Position numbers and translations under genes: made by a program | Part shown: positions 9,235 to 15,612 of the stretch, piece after piece | Layout of the letters: the number at the start of each line of letters is the position of its first letter | How positions within the stretch are numbered: the first letter of the stretch is position 1 | From: Monoraphidium neglectum | Taxonomy: Eukaryota > Chlorophyta > Chlorophyceae > Sphaeropleales > Selenastraceae | Assembly (NCBI RefSeq): GCF_000611645.1 | Contig: NW_014013508.1 | Location: forward strand, 27,141-42,752 | DNA: 15,612 nt | Reading direction: 5' to 3' | The notes under the pieces: generated by a model | Databases searched by the model: none | Told to the model about the DNA's origin: nothing | Seen by the model: the letters and a program-made list of their open reading frames with translations, nothing else

Positions 9235-9977
9235 AATCTAGCAGTTTTTTGAAGGTCTGTGCAGCGCGTGCGACCCCTTTCCTTTGCGACCGGTGTGGCG
9301 ATGATAGTATTTGCGATGTTTCGATGAGTGATGTGGGTTGCCCTTTGGTGGTCGTCAAAGAAGGCAACATACAACTTTCGACGCAGTGTACCACATGCAT
9401 AACCACGTATTTCCAAAGCAAACGATTTGCGTCGTCGTTCACAAACCCATCATTGGGCAGCCAGCACGGGGCAACGTGGTGTGCAGGCCGGGACAACGGG
9501 TCTACTCCGCAATTTTCTTCTGATACGCTTTATTGTATTATTGCAGCTCCCATACGCACTGTCTGAGAGGACTGCGAGATCGGACGTGGTCTTCCTTTTC
9601 GAAGCGCTGCAGGGACCTCGACAGCCTCGTATAAGCCGCACAGCTATTCTGTGCTGCTTCTTATAAAGGTCAGTGCAGTGCGCGTCAGCATCAGAGCGTG
9701 CAAACGGACGTCGGCCGCGGTCGCCGCCGCAAAACGCGAGCGACTACAACGTCTGTGCGACTACAACGCGCAGACGCGCGCAACGCCGCCCGCGAAAGCC
9801 TCCCTGTTTGTCACCCGCTTCACCTTATTCATTGCCAACACTATACGCAGCTGTTGTTTCTCCTTGCTTGGCGGCGAGGAGCTGGCGGAGTGGCGGCGGG
9901 CGGCGCACGCCACCGCGGTGCACCCTGAAGGGCAGTCGCGGGGCTGAGGCCGCGCGCAGGCGGCAGCCACGGGCGCC
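9235..9977 (+). promoter_or_regulatory. Upstream region and probable 5' UTR of the zinc finger gene; no gene seen
   Basis: About 740 bp between the B9D2 polyadenylation signal and the next ATG. The left half is AT-richer than the flanks. A good TATA box (TTATAAA, 9661-9667) would put transcription start near 9690-9700 and leave a 5' UTR of about 280 bp. Reading frames here lack family resemblance, and some open only from non-ATG starts. Confidence 0.45.
9661..9667 (+). promoter_or_regulatory. TATA box of the zinc finger gene
   Basis: TTATAAAGG, 311 bp before the ATG at 9978, on the correct strand and in an intergenic position. It is a motif match; transcription start has not been seen. Confidence 0.4.
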
Positions 9978-11655
9978 ATGGCGACCGGGATGGGAGGCGG
10001 TGGATCCACAGAGGCGTTCATGCTCTACGGATTCAAGGTGGGGGTGGGCCCGCGCAGCCGCCGTGCCGGCGGAGGGCAGCCGGGGCTGTGCCCTGCCGCC
10101 GCCAGCTTCTAGTAATGAAGCTACAATACCTTGTTCGGATGACATGGGGCCCACGAGTCCCCCGTTGACCCTGCTCTTGGCCCCGACACGCCACCTTCAA
10201 CTCCGCAGATAATTCACTGCGGCCAGAGCTCGCCGCACGACTGGTCAACCTGCCCGCTTGCGCACGCGAACGAAAAGGTGCGGCCGCCAAGCAGCGTCAC
10301 CCACGGCGGCTGCGCCCCCCGCCACACGACTGCGCAGCCGCGGCCCCCGTGCGAGCACCCGTGCCAGCTGCGGCCCCCCGCAGCCCGTCGTAGCGGCTGC
10401 CTCTCGCCAGCCCGCAGCGGCAGCCGCTGCACAACAGCGTTGCCAACCCCACCGCGGCCCGCGGGCCCGCCCCTGCTGTCCATTCTTTGGCCCGGCAGGC
10501 AAGGAGGCGGGACCCCCGAGTCTATGACTACCTACCAGACCTTTGTCAGACCAGGGCGCGCAAGCTGGACTGCATGTATGGGGACGCCTGCCCATACGCA
10601 CACAACGTCTATGGTAGGCGGGCGGGCGCCCGGGGGCGGGGCGCGGTCATATGTGCACCCGGCGGCCGAGGGCCGGCTGCGGCGGCTGCGGCTGACGGTG
10701 GCAGGGGTGCGGCAGGCAAGAGGGACGGGCGGAGGCGATCGCGGCGCTGGGGCCCTTGGCACAGCTGCAAAGGCTCAGCAGAACACTGCGGGGCACAGCC
10801 TGGAGGCGCTTGCGTGAGTGCTTGCCGCAGCTTGGCTTCTTGTGGCGCAGCCTTCGATGACAAAAGTCCCGCCCCTGCGTCCGTTGTCGCCCCCTCCCCT
10901 AACCCGCAGAGAGCTGGCTCCACCCACTGCGCTACAGGACTCAGATGTGCCGCTATGGTGGGTGGGGTGCTGCTGGCCTGATGCGGGGTGCAGTTGCGCT
11001 GTCACCAGCCGGCGTGAGGATGGGTTGGTGCAGGCGTGGGCCCTCGCACCAGCACCCAAGCATGCCGGGCCCCCCACCTCACACAACTGCCACACCTCTG
11101 AACCTCCAGCTTCTTTCCCCGACCTCACCCCACCCACCACCCACCCCCTGGCCAAACAATTACGGCCCGCCCCGCAGGCATGAGCTGCGTGCGCCCGCTC
11201 TGCTTCTTTGCCCACAGCCCCTCCGAATTCCGCGAGCCCCAGGCGATCGCCTCGTGGTGGCAGCAGCAGCGCCTGCAGGCCGGCTTCCCACCGCAGCTGC
11301 CGGCGGCACCGCAGGCGCAGGCGGTAGGCCAAGCGGCTGGCGGCGCTGCCATCATGGGCAGCATGGCGATGCTGCCTGGCGCGGCCATGATGGGCGGGGT
11401 GTATGCAGCAGACCCCCACACCCACATGCAGCAGATGCAGATGCAGCTGGTCATGCAGCAGGCGGCCATGATGTTCCAGCAGCAGCAGCACCAGGCGCAG
11501 CAGCAGGCACAACAGCAGGCGCAGCAGCAGGCGCAGCAGCAAATGCATCATGGTGTGCTCAGGCCGTTTGCCGCCGGGCAACATGGGCACGCCAGCATGC
11601 TGCAGCAGCACTTTGGCCGGGGTGCAATGCAGCAGGAGCAGCAGGAGCATCAGCA

Positions 11656-11694
<39 letters not shown>

Positions 11695-12241
11695 CTACCA
11701 CCAACAGCGACAGCAGCACCAGCAGGCATGCAGCTATGATGCTGCTTACAACGGAAACGGCAACGGCTGGGGCAAGTCGGCGGGGCAGCAGCACCACCAG
11801 CAGCAGCAGCGCGGCGAGCGGCGCCACTCGCCAAACGCTCGCCCGCACGACCGCGACGCCGCCGCGGACCTGGCAGACTCCCTTCGCGCGATGGACCTGC
11901 GCGGTAGCGGCTCCGCAGGCGCAAGCTCTCGGAAGCAGCCGGGCAGCCAAAGCGGCCGCGACTCCCTGCAGGGCCGCAGGGGCCGCGGCGGCGTGGGCGC
12001 CAGCGGCGGGGTCAAGGCTGCATCGGTCAGCCTCGCCGCCGGGCAGCAGGTGCACCAGAATGAGGCCGGGCAGGCGCCGGAGCACGAGCCTGCAGGCGAG
12101 GGCGGGGGCGAGGGCGTCGGGGCTGATGAGGGGCCGCCCCAAGCGCCAGGCGTCGCAGCAGCGTGGGAGGGGGAGGGGGGGCAGCAGGCAGAGGAGGGGG
12201 GGCAGGAGCAGGAGGAGGGCCAGGAGCCGTATGCAGTTTGA
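9978..12241 (+). CDS. Plant-type CCCH tandem zinc finger protein (RR-TZF) with Gln-rich tail, 5 exons
   Basis: Plant RR-TZF proteins bind RNA, collect in P-bodies and stress granules, and promote mRNA decay or repression. Exons: 9978-10037, 10209-10277, 10499-10613, 10910-10957, 11178-12241; phases agree, 451 residues. The start ATG sits in GCCATGGCG. The Arg-rich finger is C24-X5-H30-X4-C35-X3-H39 (HDWSTCPLAH), followed by EKARRRDPRVYDY. The tandem fingers are C59-X8-C68-X5-C74-X3-H78 and C95-X5-C101-X4-C106-X3-H110, with 16 residues between them, exactly the plant spacing. The second finger is split by intron 4 inside C95-X5-C101. SWLHPLRYRTQMC matches the usual CWLHPARYRTQ(L/P)C linker, but with Ser83 for Cys. 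Residues 111-451, all in one exon, are Met/Gln-rich (CAG-coded poly-Gln, QAQQ repeats), then Gly/Ser/Arg, then Glu/Gly. No ankyrin repeats, so it resembles the shorter plant subgroup. Confidence 0.93.
11477..11541 (+). repeat. CAG-CAG-CAG-GCN repeat (QAQQ units) in the zinc finger gene
   Basis: Glutamine codons interrupted at a regular 12-bp spacing by GCG or GCA (alanine), repeated about four times. This is a coding repeat that has probably grown by slippage. Confidence 0.85.
11651..11691 (+). repeat. Near-pure CAG/CAA tract coding poly-Gln in the zinc finger gene
   Basis: A run of glutamine codons, almost all CAG, ending in CAC. It lies in the middle of the Gln-rich tail. Confidence 0.95.
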
Positions 12242-14746
12242 GGCGACGGCGGCGAGGTGGCGCCCGTTGGTTGTGGGCGCCGCTCCACACCACCCCGGGG
12301 GCCGCCGCACAGCGACCAGGGTGGGGACGCGGCGCGGGCCACTTGCGCGCCACCCGTCTGGTGGCACGTGAGGCGCGCCCCAGGCTCGTTCATGGGGATG
12401 CAGCACCAGTCCCTGCCAATTCATTTGACAACATTTGGAATCGAGCGACCGCAGCCGGCGGTACTCCTTTTGCATGCGACATAGATGTTGGGCACCGCCA
12501 CCTTGAATTTTGTTTCATGTCCCGCTCGCCTTCAAACCTGCTGCCCTTGCAAGTGTTTCGCGGCCGTGCCGCCAGATTGGCCCACCGCCTGTGGCGGCAC
12601 TCCGCGGGCCTGTGCGTGAATCAGGGGAATGTGCGCGGGCGTTTGTCCGAGGTTTCGTTTCCACCCTGCCGCACGGCCGTGCCCGGCCTTTCGTTCGCAC
12701 CACGCACTTGACCATGGCGGCCGCAAAACGCGCCAGTCTGAAAAGTCGTGAGGTTGGGGTTTGTGAGGTAGAAAAACAGCAATGCGGCGCGCCCTCTGCG
12801 GTGGCCCGCCTACCCGTCGGGCTGCAGTCCGAGCATTTGGCCTACATTCAAGGGATGCTGGCTTGTGCTTCTTTCATCAGGCCGCGCACCCAGCGCTCTG
12901 GTGCTTTTTGGGGTGTTGTGGATCCTGCAAAAACGCGCACCTTTTCGCGCCGTTGGCGCGCGCCTTTGCTCCTTGGGCAATAATCGGCGGAACGCAGTGT
13001 GTTGTCATTAGCAATGGGGGAGCCTGAGTTAGACGGCGTACAGCTGGCGGGACGCGCACGCGCGCACACCTTGTTTTCGCACGCGAGCATTCCGTGCAGG
13101 CAACAAGAAAAGCTCACACACATGCAACAAAGCAGTCAAGATCCTCTTGGCTCCCTTTTTGGTGCCCACTCCCCCGCTTGCATGCACGCGGCGGGCGCCT
13201 GTGTGTCAGCCTGCTGAGTTCCCCCGGGTGTGTGTGCCCGTGTGGCCCCAGGGCCCATCTGTGCGAGCCCACAGGTGGCTGCCTCCTAGCCTGAAGCGCA
13301 CCTATTGTGACGCGTGCCCCTTCGTTTGTGCCGCCGAGGCCTGGGTCTGGTGTGTGGTGGGTCCTTGTGTCCCTCGTACTGCTCTGTACAGGACCTGTGA
13401 TATTCGTTGCGTGTGACGTGGCTTGATGATGGGTTTCGATTGGGCACACGCGACTGAGCACAGACACGCGCACGCACAGCTTTGCATTTTCGTGGCCAGC
13501 AACGCTCAGCAGTTTGCCCGCTTGCAGCGAGGGCGCCGACAGGGCGCGCCCGCATCAACCCTGGGAGCCTTTGCCCACGCATACTCCGACTGCAGCGGTG
13601 CCGCGCCGCATGCACGCGAAAGCCTGCCGTCGCCCAAGCTTGAAAAACCGTGCCGTCAGCAGTGTCTGCAGCGCCAAGTGCCTGCGGTGCCGTGCGGCCG
13701 CAGAGCGCACGGGTGCTTGGGTTTTCCTTTTGCTGATGTGTACACTAGAATCAGCAGTATTGGCAACCACCCCTTCAGCGCCGGCCGGCCAGCTCAACCG
13801 CGCACGCGTGTGCAAGATGCCATCACGACACTGCACGGTTCCCAGCTCCACGCCCCACTCCTTGCTCCCCCGCTCTTGCTTCGCCCCGCCCGGCCCCGCC
13901 CCTTCCCCACGCGGACCCTCGTGCACCCACCAACGCCTGCGCGCACCCCCGCCGCCCTGCGCGGCTGTCACGGGTGCGCCGGCACTCCTGGACACGGCAT
14001 GGGCACAAAAGCACTGCTGATCCGCCCATCTCTGTGCTGGAGAGCCTCCTGCTTTTCCTTGCTGCGCCGACCTATCCATGCCCCGCGCTCGCCCTGCCCC
14101 TGCACCACACCGGGCGCCGGCCTTCAGGGCGGGCGGCCGGCCCGCGTGCCGGCCGAACACGACCCACACAGCTTTGTTTTTCTGTGTAACAAAGAGCTTT
14201 GCGGCTGCAGTCTGTGAGCTCGACCTGGTCTTGTCAGCCCTGATGCACGTGGGGTGGGCAGAAGCAGCAGCCGAGAGGGTACATGGGCCTCGGCAGGCAG
14301 GGGCAGATGCACGCAGCACTGATGTGAGCGGGGCCGCCCCCAGACCAGTGGAGCTCGAGAAAAGGGACAGAACTAGGCAAACAATATGGTACGCAATTTG
14401 TTTCTCGCTGGAGAGGGTCAGTGTGGTGGCAGACGGGGCGCCTGGTGCGCGGGTGAGCGCCGCCACCTAGATGCGAAGGCAGCTGCCACCCCAGCCGGCA
14501 GCCTCGTGTCGCCCTCCCTGGTTGATCGCCCTGGGCGATGCACCTCAGCATGCCTTGCATGTGATAGATAGAATGAAAGGTGGCTTGTACCATCCTCTGC
14601 CCGACATCTTGCTGGCCCACTCGGTTCAGGCACAACATGACGCGGGGGCCGCGTCAGCGCCTGCCGGTGCGAACCGCGGCCGGGGCGGCCACGCGTTTCA
14701 GGACTGACGCGCCTGTCCGCCTACGGTGCAGGTCAAGGGTATGCTA
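12242..14746. other. Gene-poor stretch after the zinc finger gene; nothing identifiable
   Basis: Begins with the 3' UTR of the zinc finger gene. I see no TGTAA on the plus strand until 14185-14189, nearly 2 kb past the stop codon, which is unlike the 168 and 254 bp of the other two genes. Open frames exist on both strands (for example 12714-12983 and 13426-14217 plus, 14466-13555 minus), but none shows a domain, family motif or clear exon structure. No transposon ends, tRNA or long repeats stand out. It could be a long 3' UTR, a non-coding transcript or an unrecognised gene. Confidence 0.5.
14185..14189 (+). terminator. TGTAA signal with no assigned gene
   Basis: TGTAA in TCTGTGTAACAAAG, on the plus strand. 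It is the first such motif downstream of the zinc finger gene, but about 1.9 kb from its stop. It may be chance. Confidence 0.3.
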
Positions 14747-14787
14747 TGTAAATCAGGAATGATACTTGTTGTTCCCAAGGCCTGTAA
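14747..14787 (+). terminator. Pair of TGTAA signals with no assigned gene
   Basis: Two plus-strand TGTAA motifs 36 bp apart (14747-14751 and 14783-14787) where the sequence turns AT-richer. This looks like the end of a plus-strand transcript, but I cannot name the gene that would end here. Confidence 0.35.
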
Positions 14788-15612
14788 GGCTTTGTCGCAG
14801 GTGAAAACGCGTTTTGACGCCCTGAGCTGAATTATGACCAGTGGCACTCAACACACGTCGATGGCGGCCACAATAATGGGCTAGGCCGTCTGGCATGCGC
14901 GCAATTGTCAAGTAAATATCACAGAAACGCTGCTCGTACTTCATGAGCTGCGATCAGGCAGTCGTCCACACACGCCGAGTTTGAGAAACAATCTAAAATG
15001 TTTCCCCCGCGCAGAATTTTTGCGCCGTGACCAGCCACACATTTGATTCAACAGTAAGGAATAGCTTTTATCGCAGAGAAGCGTTGCGCAACAGGAGCAG
15101 CAGAGCTTCGAAAGGCTGCCGGAGGCTGCCAAGGGGAGGCGACGACGTGAGTGCAAAACGATTACTTTTGGAGGTAGTTTCCGTTTTGTGCAGGCTCGCC
15201 GGTGGTGTCAGCGGTCGTCGGGGGCTCACGGAGCGTTGATGTGGTGGGGGTGCCGTGTGTCGTCGTTATGGGGTGTGCCTCGTGCGCAGCCGTGACGAGG
15301 AAACAGTTCAATTCTTTCGCCAGCATGTCAGCCGGATGACCATCTAGTGGAGGTGGCTGGGGCGCGGTTGGGCGTCGGGCCTGCGACAGCGACCCAGTGC
15401 ACGGCCGCCACGGGCTGCCAGGTCCTCAAGGCCAAACATGAGGGCGCACCACACCCGACCACGAGGCAGACTACTCCGCCACGCGCGACAACGCTACAGT
15501 TTTGAAATCGCAGATGCCTATGCGCACGAGACGCCGCCACGGCGCACATCGGTCCAACCCCCACACACGCCCACCTCATTTCCCTGTGGTCGCCGCGCGC
15601 CCGCCCCCCGCC
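14788..15612. other. AT-richer spacer, then possible exons of an unrecognised plus-strand gene
   Basis: From 14788 to about 15070 the base composition is lower in GC and no coding frame is seen. A possible exon 15077-15146 (acceptor ATCGCAG, donor GAC|GTGAGT) could splice, with a 143-bp intron and matching phase, to 15290-15347, ending in TAG after QFFRQHVSRMTI. After that, a frame with ATG at 15438 stays open to the window end (contains YSFEIADAYAHETPP). Neither matches a family I know, and the right end of the window cuts the second. Treat both as guesses. Confidence 0.2.

Noticed and set aside
10775..12475. 566-codon minus-strand open frame rich in leucine, looking like a membrane protein
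   Set aside because: It is the antisense of the CAG/GCN repeats of the zinc finger exon; CTG triplets read as leucine. It has no domain, and the sense strand carries a complete, motif-supported gene.
13426..14217. 263-codon plus-strand open frame
   Set aside because: Composition looks random (His, Pro, Arg, Cys scattered), no family resemblance, and a TGTAA falls inside its end.
13555..14466. 303-codon minus-strand open frame
   Set aside because: Opens from GTG, has no recognisable motif, and overlaps an equally long plus-strand frame (13426-14217). Long chance frames are expected in GC-rich DNA.
15194..15340. 45-bp intron at 15147-15193 joining to SPVVSAVVGG...
   Set aside because: Far shorter than any other intron here (about 118-384 bp), so the reading is unlikely as a spliced exon, though mentioned as an alternative in the findings.

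Overview
This is a stretch of nuclear DNA from a green plant-lineage microbe, most likely a GC-rich unicellular green alga (Chlorophyta). Four things point there: genes broken by many introns of about 100-400 bp with GT/GC...AG borders and strong GC bias in codons; long CA/TG, GC and CAG microsatellites; TGTAA polyadenylation-type signals downstream of two of the genes; and a plant-type CCCH tandem zinc finger protein with the spacing typical of Viridiplantae. There are no operons, rRNA, tRNA or CRISPR signals. I built all gene models by hand from splice borders plus protein family conservation.

Layout, left to right. (1) 33-1245, minus strand: the first four visible exons of a mitotic-type cyclin, cut off by the left window edge. 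(2) 1246-2262: cyclin upstream region and the UBLCP1 3' region, with a minus-strand TGTAA at 2091-2095. (3) 2263-5993, minus strand: a complete 11-exon gene for UBLCP1, the ubiquitin-like-domain phosphatase that acts on nuclear 26S proteasome; 349 residues, two introns with GC donors. (4) 5994-6451: a 458-bp shared upstream region, because the next gene runs the other way. (5) 6452-8976, plus strand: a 7-exon gene for a B9-domain protein closest to B9D2 of the ciliary transition zone, with long low-complexity tails. (6) 8977-9977: 3' region with TGTAA, then the TATA-bearing upstream region of the next gene. (7) 9978-12241, plus strand: a 5-exon gene for a plant-type CCCH tandem zinc finger protein with a very long glutamine-rich C-terminal tail. 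(8) 12242-15612: about 3.4 kb with no gene I can support, but with plus-strand TGTAA signals at 14185, 14747 and 14783 and a weak spliced reading frame near the right end.

The four genes do not form a pathway. They cover cell-cycle control, proteasome regulation, cilium assembly and mRNA regulation. The points I find most worth following are the two GC-AG introns of UBLCP1, both followed by UG-repeat tracts; the ciliary transition-zone gene with unusual tails; a 69-bp uninterrupted alternating purine-pyrimidine tract inside a B9D2 intron; and the unexplained downstream 3.4 kb. I did not find a convincing new multi-gene system.
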